Origin: Ustulina deusta | Lineage: Eukaryota; Ascomycota; Sordariomycetes; Xylariales; Xylariaceae | Length of the DNA stretch: 64,000 nt | NCBI GenBank assembly: GCA_023159155.1 | Contig: JAJNNX010000007.1 | Coordinates: 186,001 to 250,000 of the forward strand | Reading direction: 5' to 3' | Shown: positions 24,503 to 35,275 of the stretch, one piece after another | How positions within the stretch are numbered: position 1 is the first letter of the stretch | How the letters are laid out: every line of letters starts with the position of its first letter | Translations under genes and position numbers: made by a program | Notes under the pieces: generated by a model | Told to the model about the DNA's origin: nothing | Seen by the model: only the letters and a program-made list of their open reading frames with translations | Database searches by the model: none

Positions 24503-26211
24503 CTACCACACCGCCAGGCCGTCGTCCTCGCCCCAGGGTGACAGCTTGATGGCCTTGCAGTCGTCCTCGGAGATGCCTGCGCAGCCGCCACACGCGCAGC
24601 GGAAGCCCCATGTCGCGAATAGGTGATGCGGATCACTGCCGTATCGTATGAAGAGCTCGTTCCCGGCTGGAATCTTCTTCTTGGTCACGAACGCCATGCA
24701 TTTCTTGTCGCGATCATACGAGTAGTCAACGTTGTTACGGTTGTTACAGGCGTGATTGAACCGCGACGCGATGAGGAAAACGGAGCCTCCCTGACCGATA
24801 GAGAACCTTTAGGGACGAATCAAGAGAAGTGTCAGTATTTTAGAACAGATGGCTCGAGGCTGCGGCTGATGGGATGTGGTCGCAATACCACATACTACTC
24901 TACGCACCTGTTTGTGCGCCAGATAGCGGCGCGAATATCTTCGGATGGTGTTTGCTTGTGGCCGTGCAGAGTATGGTACGCTCTCATCTGCTCTTCCGTG
25001 AGAGCATCCAGCTTCTGATAGAGGTCGAAAGAGTTGGCATTGAACAGCTCCCGTTCGATGAGGATGGGTGTGTAGGGTTCGAGGTCGCGGACAGCGAATG
25101 CTCCGTATCCCGAAACAGGCGATCTCTTAACCTCTAGGAACCCATTGTTGAAGGCCTCTGGTGAATTGATTACATGTATATGTAAGCATATGAAAGGAGA
25201 GATATTTAAGAGATTTCGAAAATTTCACGACGTACCTAAATCCGAAGCAAGCTTAGGTTGGAGACCGTCACTATTGAGAATAGGGAGCTTGGAGCTGGAG
25301 AGGCTGATAGTCACCAATCCTGTACGGATCTTGTCCGCCTCGAGTGATTTGTCGATGCTGGAAGTTAAGAGAGTGTAAATTTCGCTGCAATGGAGACTGA
25401 CGAGGAGGCGGCTCACGCTAATTCAATGCGATAATGTCGCTTTCCATCAATATCAGGCAGTCTCTCAACGTAACCCAGCCGAGTCAGCCGGTCCTCATAC
25501 TTCGACTTCCTGCTAGTGTCTGCGGCAAGGGCTGTTAAGACATCTCGGATATGGGGTTTTGTATAAGTGCGCTTACCTAGGTAAATAGTCCCGCCACTGC
25601 CGTATTCGTCGTCGTCCGATACGGACTCTTATGAGAGCAAGAAGTCAGTTTCTGAATCTTTCCGTAGACGTGATATCCGCCAGCGTCGGACTCAACTTAC
25701 CATATGGCCTTCGATGGGCATCCTTCACCGAGATAGAGTCTTCGGGTGCGATTTCGCTCCGGCCGTCAGGGAACATTGAGCCCACGAAAGATCCGCGACT
25801 GGGCTCATAGACGAAACTCTCCCCATCCCAGTCCGTAAAGCGTGCTTCGCTGTCCACGTCGCATGGATCAGTGGTGTCTGTTTGCAGAGAGGCAAGCGGG
25901 CCACGCACAGTTCGGCGAACTTTCTTCTAGCAATATCTTTTTCAGCAGTGTATTCTCTTAGTGTAGAAAATGCACGAGGGTCAACTGACATTGAAACCGC
26001 TGCTGATAGGCGACAGTCTGTCAATGCTGCTCCCAAGGCCACTGCTGTCACCATCGCTGCTTGTCTCGCTGGCAGATGGCCTGCTGCTAGATGCTGCCCT
26101 GCTAGAGTCACTACCCGTCTCGCAAGGCGGTTTTCTTGTGGTGACGTGGAAGCTAATCAGTGAGCTATCTCGCTCCACTCCCTGGCGGGAGCGGTCGTCG
26201 TTGAGAGGCAT
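24503..26211 (-). CDS. SET-domain lysine methyltransferase-like protein
   Basis: Seven exons in transcript order: 26211-25990, 25926-25701, 25627-25577, 25531-25417, 25357-25236, 25157-24908, 24806-24503. Phases match throughout and give 429 residues. The first 245 residues are Ser-rich and acidic, with a helical KSKYEDRLTRLGYVERLPD segment. The SET domain starts about 255 (SPVSGYGAFAVRDL), carries the pseudoknot motif RFNHACN at 344-350 and NELFIRYG, and ends with a Cys-rich CACGGC tail that may bind zinc. There is no pre-SET zinc cluster, so it is closer to fungal 'SET5-like' proteins than to H3K9 enzymes. The target is unknown. The N-terminus is uncertain: the frame stays open 29 codons upstream of the chosen ATG (see findings). 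Confidence 0.82.
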
Positions 26212-28529
26212 TTTCGGCCTGGACCTGCCAGTAGGGGTGCGTGGCTTCGGGGTGTGAGAAAGTCTCCTAGTAGAATCTATAAATGACAGTCGAGGAAGCT
26301 ACCTCTAGAAAGCACACCTAGGCTCTTAGTCTTGTATTAGAAGATAAGGTATGATGCGAAGGATAGGTATTACGAGGGATGCGAAGACGCTGTGGATACA
26401 TTCACTAACAGCAGTGAATACCTAAGCGAAGTGTTGAATGAGTCGGTTAAAAAGGCCCCATTAGTTAAGTGAATGCAGAAGATTGTTCCGTACCTACCTT
26501 TTCCTTCCGGACGCTCTAGGGTGTAAATGCAGCCCTGGCTAATAGCTAAGCGCCAGTATGCGAATCGTGTGTATATATCAATCACAACGTGAAAAGACTT
26601 CTTGATGAAATCAAAGGTGAGATCCAGCCAGTCAAGCTTGATCTGATCTCCTCCAGCAAAGGTTGCCACCTACGCAGTCGACAATTAGTGAACTGAAGCG
26701 GGCAGATAGATCAAAGGCTTTGTTTGCCGGGACGTCTTGGCAGAAAAATAGAGACTGTGATGCAATGGGGCGAAGCGGATGTTCGTAGAAGAGAAGGATG
26801 GATATCCACAGAAAAGATGATAGGAGACGAGGTTAAGGAGAACTTGCAGGGCCATTCACTCTTTCGTTCGGCCCATGTTTCAGATTCCTTGATATCCTGA
26901 ATAGCCCTCGGTCTATCGAGAGGAGAGGCATAGCGCAGACATCATTTGATACAGAAATACACATGCCTTTAGAACTCTGATTGCACCATGTATGAATTTT
27001 GAGCCGACCCTTTCGGCTGTTAAAGCAGGACAGACGGCAATTATTGATTATACAGTGTTTATACTTTGATTATACTACCCAGGTAGCTTTCTATAAACTG
27101 GGTACTCCGCTATCATACTAAGGTATGTTAGCTAATGTTTGTAGGGACCATGGCCCATCCAATGGGCGTATCCAACAGGTATGGGCACATCTATCCGTGA
27201 GCACCAGACTCAGGGGTCATACGATTCGATGCACTTATTCGCACGCCAGCGGGATACAGGTGTATCTAATACGACGGGTGATAGTATGTGTTATCAAATC
27301 TTAACCTAACGCTCCGTCTCAGCTAACGATGCCATTTGGACAATGCACCGACCTGATAAAATATCAGCAGCATGAATCCCAGCCTCAAGCCAACTGTTGA
27401 GGGATATGGCATCATCTCAACGTGTGAACGAGATAACAGAAAGTCAAGCGCGGCAAGAAACACAGAGACTGTAATTTTGTGTTACCTTCAACCGTCCAAG
27501 TAGACCAACCACATCCCAATATAACATGTGCCTGATTCTCGATGCTGTGTTATGGGCGTGGGAGATATCTCAGGGGTCAAGAGGAATGCACGAGAACGCC
27601 TCAGTTCAGCGAGATTACGGCAGTTCCTCTGGCTTGCAAAAGAGGCTAGATACCATAAAGGTCTCTCAGGCCAACTAGGTACCTCTACCTATGTAGGTAG
27701 ATAGGAGGTATTAATGTTCCCACCTCACATGGACAACGTTCCGACTTGCTGCCTCCTGTAGACTATCAATGTACATGCCCAGTAGTTCTAAGCCGATACC
27801 AAGGCAGTGTTGTGCTTCCCATGTGAATGTAACCTGAAGTGCAGTGTATACATGTAGGTAATGGAATTCATCGGGTGGGCAGTGTTAGGGGAGGTACTAC
27901 GTTATATCTACAGCAACCCCAGTTGAAGCACATGTTGCCTAATCGTCCTGCCTAGCCGGCGCCGTGTTACGTATTAAACACGCAACGACGTTTCACCAAG
28001 CACCAGCAATACCTACATACATTTACCTACATCGGTACCTACCTACTTATGTACTTACGTGGGTATCTGCCGCCTGTGTAAGTAGGCAGGTTGACCGCAG
28101 CAAAGGATGTAGGTACATCACGAAATACAGTCCATTTACCTACTAGATTCTACAATGTGTGCAGGGACGGATGTAAGAAGCCACGCCTGGCCCATCTGAG
28201 CACATTTTCTCTTCGCCTTCTCGGTGAGCATCGAGCCATTGTATTGAGTCATCGGGGTTACCTAGCAAGGCGTGATTTCTCGCTTTTGGCGTTCGTGCCC
28301 GCTGTTGCCATTCGATGCTCCCTTGGCCTGCTAAACACGTCTCGACGCCAAACCCCCTCGATGGCCTCGGTCATCTTCCCTCCATTTCATCTCATCCCAT
28401 CCCACACAGACACAGGCGCCGTGACAGAGCCAGACAAGCCCAATAGTTACCTCAAGCTAGCCTACTTAGAGACTGTACAACCAATCGGTTCACCCCTGCC
28501 ACTCGTTACCCCCCCAGTCAAACTTCAAG
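26212..28529. other. intergenic region upstream of SET gene and secreted-protein gene
   Basis: 2.3 kb between divergent starts. The first 87 bp are open in frame with the SET gene. A 99-codon minus frame at 26370-26669 carries a possible splice donor (GTAGGT) near 26514 and might be an upstream exon, but nothing confirms it. TACC/GGTA motif clusters occur at about 27675-27715 and 28005-28060. A C/T-rich tract precedes the ATG at 28530. Confidence 0.4.
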
Positions 28530-29339
28530 ATGCATATTTCGACCCTCAACGCTCTCTTCGTCGCCATCCAGGCAGTCTGGGTTTATGCCCTTCCACCCAT
28601 GGTCCAAGCTGTCGATGGCTTGGAGCCGGCCTCTTTCACGCCCACCGAGCCTATCAGTGGTTGGCCTGCCGCTACCCCATGGACGTCAACCACGACAATC
28701 GATGGCTGGTCACACAGCCATTCGCCCAGCACCTCGTCCTGCACCTCGTATTTCACGACTAAGGCCACCCAAGTCGTCACTGCCACCACCATCACTGTGA
28801 CAGACAACTCAATCACCTGGACGCCAACGCAATCCATCAGCGGCTGGCCGCCTTCTGGCAGCAAGACGCAAACAGCTCCAGGTCAACAGTTGACCGAGAC
28901 ATTCACCATAACTTACACCTCCCACTCAGAAGAGACCATCATCGTGCCATCACCTTCCTTCGTGACCGTGACACCCAGCTTCACTTTTGTGACTGTTACA
29001 GTGAGCCCAACTTCCTTAGCGTCACCCTCGACAGGACAACCTTGGTTCACCATTATCACTATGACGGCGACTGCCACTCCCTTGCAATCAAGTCCAGCTA
29101 CGCCGCGATTTACTACCGTTACGGTATCAGAAGTGACGGTTTGGCCAACGCCTACCACGACACCCAGCAGCACACAAACCTCGCAACTCGTGACATTGAC
29201 GTTTGCGTCGAGCTCTGTCAATGAGTCATTGAATTCTACCACTGTGTCATATTCGTCCACAGTCATGACGCTTAGCCCGCCCCCAACGTTCGCCACGGGC
29301 ACCGCAACAGTCGGCTTTGTTGGCAAGAGACACGCCTAA
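28530..29339 (+). CDS. secreted Ser/Thr-rich cell-surface-like protein
   Basis: Intronless, 269 residues. The start has an AAG context (TTCAAGATGC). A signal peptide is clear (residues 1-20, MHISTLNALFVAIQAVWVYA). The mature part is very rich in Thr, Ser, Val and Pro, with alternating TVTV/TVTP strings that suggest heavy O-glycosylation. A Trp-containing module, TPTEPISGWP at about residue 38 and TPTQSISGWP at about residue 98, occurs twice, with a related TIDGW between them. It ends FVGKRHA with no hydrophobic tail, so no GPI signal is seen. No enzyme domain or known family is recognised. It could be a wall or matrix protein. Confidence 0.75.
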   Translation: MHISTLNALFVAIQAVWVYALPPMVQAVDGLEPASFTPTEPISGWPAATPWTSTTTIDGWSHSHSPSTSSCTSYFTTKATQVVTATTITVTDNSITWTPTQSISGWPPSGSKTQTAPGQQLTETFTITYTSHSEETIIVPSPSFVTVTPSFTFVTVTVSPTSLASPSTGQPWFTIITMTATATPLQSSPATPRFTTVTVSEVTVWPTPTTTPSSTQTSQLVTLTFASSSVNESLNSTTVSYSSTVMTLSPPPTFATGTATVGFVGKRHA

Positions 29340-30966
29340 CTAGCACCGCCCCATGGGACGCGTTAGCACTGCAGGTCATACAAATCTGGACCCTTGCTGA
29401 AAACAATCTAGTGGGAGGGGGGTCAAAGCACTAGATTCATCTTGGACCAATTAATAATGTATTTGTTGCGTGAGCATTGCCTTCTGAAGGTGGGGTTCAT
29501 TAGGGATGGCAGAGTTCGTTGGTAGGGCTGGACTAATGTTCGTTGCTTGTTACTTTTTGGCTGTTGGTGTTGGCCTTGCTACGCAGCTTGCATTCGCAGG
29601 TGGGCAGATTATACGACGCCGTCGGAATATGTGATATCTCTCGCATGATGCAGCTAATTTTCTGGACCAACTTCGTTAGCTAGACCAATCAGACCAAATA
29701 CAACTATTTACACCGAAAAGTTGGTGACTCTCGGCTTTCCAGCTGCAGAGTTCTTCTAACTATGAAACTCTCGTCTGCTAAAGTGCACCGCTGCAAGAAT
29801 CCTCTGCACAGTTCAAGTCATTCTTATGCTTGAGCCTCTAGTCGAAGTCATGGCCACTGCCCCTAGGTTACCGAACTGGGCATATATAGCGAGTTCAACC
29901 AAGGTAAAGGTTTATTTTTATTTTTTATTGGTGGGGGGATAGTTGGCACTTACACTTACATGCGGTTGGGGGGGGAAGGACACATAATGAAGGGGTGGTT
30001 TGATAATCGGGGCATACATCAATAGGCCTTCCCCAACATCCCCCACGTATAGGCAGATAACAGCCTCACCGGGGACCGTGTTGGAGACATCCCCCTATGT
30101 GCAACCAACCCTGAATGTGCCAGCCGATTTAGGGGCACTTAGCCGATGCGACCGGCGTCAGGTGAACGGTCAGGAGGTCGCGGGATTGACGCTGAGCATG
30201 ACTGACTCCTACTCGGCATAAAGGGGCCGGCTAAAATGAGAGGATTCGGCAGCATCAGGATACGGGATACGCTCGGTTCCTCTTCCCTTCTCCCACTTGG
30301 TCTGTGGGAAGGATGCCGTGTGCTCGCGTCCTCCCCCAAATGGGGTAGACTCGCCGCTGAACAGAGACGGGAGGTCCGGGAGGTACGGTATATTGCGCTC
30401 TAGGTGTGCTTGTTTTTTCCACGATGGATAAACGAGCCGGAGTGGCGTAGCTTGGGAGGACTAGGAGGGCTTAGGCAGGCCGATTGTTAATAGACGCGAG
30501 GAATGTCGGTCCCGGCATAAAAATAAGCCTAGGTCCTTGGAGAAGCTTCACCAAGAAGGATTTGGCCACTTAGCACCGCCTGCCATTGCCGGAAGAGGTA
30601 ATTCAGTTTTGTGATGCGGGCTGGATGTGGATTTTGATAGCCCTTGACGAAAATCAGTAGTATCACCGACTCCTCCTTTTCAGCTGGAGCATCCATCACC
30701 GCAGTCTTGTCGGGACTCAGTCGGTGGTGCTTAGGCGCTCCCGGCAGGCGCGCATGATGAATGACAGATACCTGGCCATTTGGACTAGCCGGACGAGTCT
30801 CACATGCTATTGATATAGAGTCAGGTCACATGTTCATTGTGCGGGCATGTAACCAGCCGTGCCCGGCTGTTCCAGATGGAGAAAGTTGATCAAACGTATA
30901 TGTAGAGCGGTATAACCGAATTGGGATGTCTTTGTGTCTTCTGGCGATCTTGGAGCCTGACTCGCA

Positions 30967-31509
30967 TCAAATGCTCGATTTGACCAAAAACGAGACGTTG
31001 GTGGGCGAAAGGCTTACCGAGCTTCCCGCTGCTCCATCATGCAAGGTCCTTACGGAAGGATAACTGGTGAGAAGGAGCGCAACGGGTACGACTATCGGCA
31101 AATGCGTAGTGGGAGTCGTGGAGGTAACGGTAACAGTGTAAACGACTCCTTCGCTTGGCAGGGGGGTAACACTGGAGATGCGATCGTCAGCCTCAGGCGT
31201 AACGGTGGGACCGGTTCTCCAACAGCGCCGGTACAACCTGAAGTAAGGCTGCAGACCTGAGGGAGACACCGCTCTGCGATGTGTGTTTAGCGAGGATCCT
31301 AAGTGTCGAGCTGCAGGAATTCAGGAGGTGGTAGCCTCAGTGAATCCGGGTATCACAACAGAAGACAGTCGATGTATGCAGGTGAGGCCGAAAAGAACTT
31401 TGAGTGGCGCAAACGCGAGTATAGAGTCACATTGTCCGCGCTTAGCCTTAAGCGAGACTGTAACTGTCGTTCCCTCGCGTATGGTTACACCTTGAGAGAC
31501 CTTGGGCAA
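30967..31509 (-). pseudogene. possible remnant of a Ser/Thr-rich secreted protein
   Basis: Two minus-strand fragments in different frames, 31509-31321 and 31269-30967, are rich in Thr, Val and Ser with TVTV strings like those of the neighbour at 28530. A good splice-donor-like GTAAGC follows GGAAGCTCG near 31018. No signal peptide or complete frame can be assembled. It could be an exon pair of an unrecognised gene or simply chance. Confidence 0.25.
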
Positions 31510-32983
31510 AGCCCCGAACCACGACTACATTACTGTTATCAACCTGCATCGTCTGGTTTCGGATGCTTGGCGCAACTCATGTTCTCCTACCTAACAAGGA
31601 ACCCAGCAGCGTCGTGCGGTGACGGGTAATCCCGACTCACCTTCCTCGAAGACATAGCTCAATGGTAGGCACTTCTATCTTCGAATAGAGGGGAACATCG
31701 ATTCGGATGTGCCCGTATTTAGTATTGACGATCGAGGCATGGATCTTGGAAACATTACCCACGCCGCATCAAACGTACGTTTCACGGCGAATCATTGTCG
31801 GTCAACAATGGATTTAAGCGTATCTCGTCACACGGTACTGCATGAACTGACGTCCAAGCTGCGCATCTTCCGGGATTCTAAACAGCTTGATAATGGATGA
31901 TGAATTTTGATCTAACGAGCCACGCTGGAATGCAGAAACCCCTAGGTAGTCGGCGAGAGAGGAATCCAGCATTCACTTCTCCTGCTGCTCGCTCTGTCAA
32001 CCGAGACGCTTACTCGTATACATGGGTCGCGAGAAGGGTAACTTGCCCTATGAATCAACCTGGTCTGGTGCATGCAGACTAGGTAGTTCACTTGCCAGTG
32101 GGTCTGCACCGCGAATTCAGGGAATATAGAAGAATCGGGTATGCAAATTGCACACGAGCTTGGAGCAGGGTCGCGCGACATTCGGAAATCTGAATTTGGT
32201 AGGTTAATTTGTAGCTGTCTTAATCGACCCAGTTAACCGGTGAAAAATGGTTCAGACAGACAATTTCAACATTGCAGATGCTATTTTTCCCGGATCGCGA
32301 ACAGGGTCGCGTCAAAACTCATGGGTAGAAGTCGAATTCAAATGTTTGTCCGGTACTATGTAAGCAGTACAATCAATCCTCTTAGTCTTAGTGTATAGTA
32401 TAGTCTTGATATTTTAAGCGAGGCTAATTTGGCTGAAAAGGCCGCCTGCGAGGATACTTGGAGGTATCTGTCCACGACACTAGTGCAGTATATGGATACA
32501 TGCTTAGATCATGTGTATTTGAGATAGATAGAATGGAATCCTTTGAGACGGTTGAGGTAGGTATACTTAGTAACTTCCATTGGGTACACTAGAGAGGGGT
32601 TTGGGGTCGGTTTTGGAGTTACCTATTAATAAGTCGACAGGGTTAGGGGTCTTGTAGTGTACAGGCCGGTGGATCTTAGAATGGCGCTGCCGGGTCAAGC
32701 CTTAACTCAGGTTACACATTGGGGGGCTGTGGCTTGTGCGCTCCCTACTGTAGGTGCCTGAGATGTGGCGGCCGTATCCGACAGGAAGGTACCAATCGTG
32801 GCAGATCAGTCAGACAAAATAGAAAAAGACCTGGCCTGCTGAAAAGAGATTCGTCTCAGGTATTTTAGGCACTTAGTCTACCTAGTTGCTACGCACGTAA
32901 TCTCCCGGATCTCGACATCACTACACTAATTTCGAGAGATTACCTGCTAAGGTTTGCCTCCCTTCTCAATTCGCTAAGAAATA

Positions 32984-33004
32984 TAAAATAAAATAAAATA
33001 AAAA
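32984..33004. repeat. (TAAAA)n microsatellite
   Basis: Four direct copies of TAAAA in intergenic DNA. Confidence 0.8.
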
Positions 33005-35164
33005 TTAGTGTTACCTGCAACGCTTTTAGTGCTACCTAGCAGCACACTACTGTAACACTTTTTGAATTTCACCACGGAGTCCATACCCTTTCCAGCTAGA
33101 TACAGTGTAGACATTCAAGATTTAGGAACGCATGAGAAATATAGGCTGAGATGGACAGGGACAGGGACACGCGCGCCTAACGCCTAACGGATCCTCTGTC
33201 GGCTGTTTGTTTGCGTGTAATAAGTACATTAGACTACCTGGTAGTCCATTGAGTGCATCAGGGGGCCAAGGTCCAATAATCGATCTCCAAATCGCATCAA
33301 GGTAGTGTACCTAGAAACAGTACATACACACAGGTACGTTGTGGTAGTGTAGATACTACTAGGTATGCATCTTAAGATACCATGCTGTAATATCAAGCCA
33401 GTCACATGCTGCCTATCTATAACTAACTGACAGTTTAGGTACTATGTACCTGCATCATCAACGTTTCTTACACACCACGCTGCAATGCAAACTTTGTCCC
33501 TTGCATATTCTACGCTTGTTCCATCCTTCCACGAGTCGATTCTGTGTTTGTTTGTCTTGTAATGCAGACATACGACAGTCCAAGTTGCTTCCTTGTTGGG
33601 GACTGGCTGAGACAGCCTCTTGGGGCCAAAACTCCGCCCTCGACATACGGTAGCACCTGTCATGGTAGAGGAAGACGCAGGGAGAGGTCATCCTCGCGAG
33701 CTCGTATACTGCGCACACTAGGTATGCCCTTAGAGCCCGCGAGCTTGTGTTCGCCGAATAGAACAAGGGCTGTTGAAAGCCCGGAAGGGATTGCTCGAAT
33801 GATAACCCCAGCTAGACACCTATCATCTCCTCCACTACCCAAGACTACACCACCTATCTTCCGCGCCCTAACGAGTAACATACGCCTGATATAGAATGTG
33901 GAACGCATACCCCGTTTGGCGGCCTGTACTGACTGTGCCGCAAGTGTTCAGCTCAAGGTGGACCGCCCCGTCACACAAAACCAAGCCGGGATGCTAACGA
34001 CGCCTGGGTTAGTCAAGTCTGTGTAAGGTATCATATAGCCTCACTTCTCAGCTCCTCGCCACTGTACACACATATACTCCAACACAACTGCTAAGTATAA
34101 AGCACCATGCATGCCAAGAATCCCAACGCTAACCGTCTCAGCCTAGACCGTTGCCAGGATTCCTTCATTTCGTCCATGGCTATGACGTTACAACTCCTAC
34201 GTTCAGCTTACAGGTTCATGATACGAATGCTGTTGTTTGGATGCCTACCCGAGAAATGGCAATGGCTCTGACATGTGAGCGGGGGCCCTGATAATGTTTC
34301 ATGTAGTATTGTTTATAGATAGGTACTTCTTGCTGCCTCATCATCAACGGGACGCTTGGGGCCAACCCCCCTTCTCAAAGTGGGAGACCGAAAGGGAGAC
34401 CCTATACAGCCACCGAGTCGGGTCCGACTCCTCGAGTTCAAGTGACGGCCGTTATAGTAGCCTAACACCGGTGTTCAGTGTCGTCTTCCTTCCCTTTACG
34501 TGGCGGTGAACCATGTCGTGCATACTCATTCTGACGTTGGAGGGATGCGGTAAGGCACATTTATCTAAGAAGTCGGAAATGGCTCGATGGTAGCGAAGGA
34601 ATATGCCGCTACCAGAATTGCGTCCCACGATTCATCTCTGATGTGGGCCTTGTAGCATCTGGCATCTGTTCCACTACACTATAGGGCTGAAGGAGTATTC
34701 CAGACACAGGACTCTTCACAGGTATTAGCTCTCGAGCTTCTTGTTGCCTCGAGTCCGGCACAGTCCTCGTCTGGCTATATATCATGGGCATCTCGCTCCT
34801 GCATTTTGAGCTGTTCTCATGATCTCCACCAGTACATTCAGCCAAAGCACACCATCCAGAGCGAGGCTACCAACTCTTCCGTTGAAGTTATTTCTTCAAG
34901 CTTGGTTGTTTCCATTTCTACCCACTACAACGTATGTTAATAACTACCCTCTACATCGGCCTTCAGCACTTTGGATTGCTTCGAAATCACCCAGAACCGT
35001 TTCGCAGAAATTGTTGCTAACGAAAGCGCCAGATCAAGGCCTTTGTCCTAAAGCTCAAAGTCAAGACTGGCTCCTCTTCAAATTCAGCATCTAAAAGAAT
35101 AAGCACAAGGCCCAAGCAAAGTCAAGTCTATTTTTTGCCAGGAATTCGAGCTTCATTAGTCAAA

Positions 35165-35275
35165 ATGCCTGACGCCGGAAACGACACCACTTCCAACGAG
35201 ACCGGTTCTTCTGGAACCGACGTTCCCTCGGAGACTCAACCAACCCGCGGAAGAAGCCGGAGCGGGTATAACTAG
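35165..35275 (+). CDS. small hydrophilic ORF, 36 residues
   Basis: The ATG at 35165 sits in a favourable fungal context (CAAAATGCC) after a leader-like C/A-rich region. The frame encodes 36 residues, Ser/Thr/Asp/Glu/Gly-rich with an Arg-rich end (RGRSRSGYN), and closes with TAG. Composition is more protein-like than other short frames in the area. It may be a peptide gene, the first exon of an unrecognised gene (a GT lies in the GGGTATAAC just before the stop) or noise. No family known. Confidence 0.3.
   Translation: MPDAGNDTTSNETGSSGTDVPSETQPTRGRSRSGYN

Larger units (their letters stand above)
29340..35164. other. gene-poor region with possible coding remnants
   Basis: 5.8 kb with no complete gene. 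The minus strand holds an open frame without an early ATG at 30529-30825 and Ser/Thr/Val-rich fragments at 30967-31269 and 31321-31509 (reading TVTVTSTTPTT and VTIREGTTVTVS), possibly from a decayed secreted protein. A TAAAA microsatellite lies at 32984-33004. The remainder has short overlapping frames only and many stop codons. Confidence 0.45.

Noticed and set aside
28091..28762. 223-codon frame overlapping the secreted-protein gene
   Set aside because: It has no ATG start and ends as a shifted reading of the secreted protein; the leader part has no coding character.
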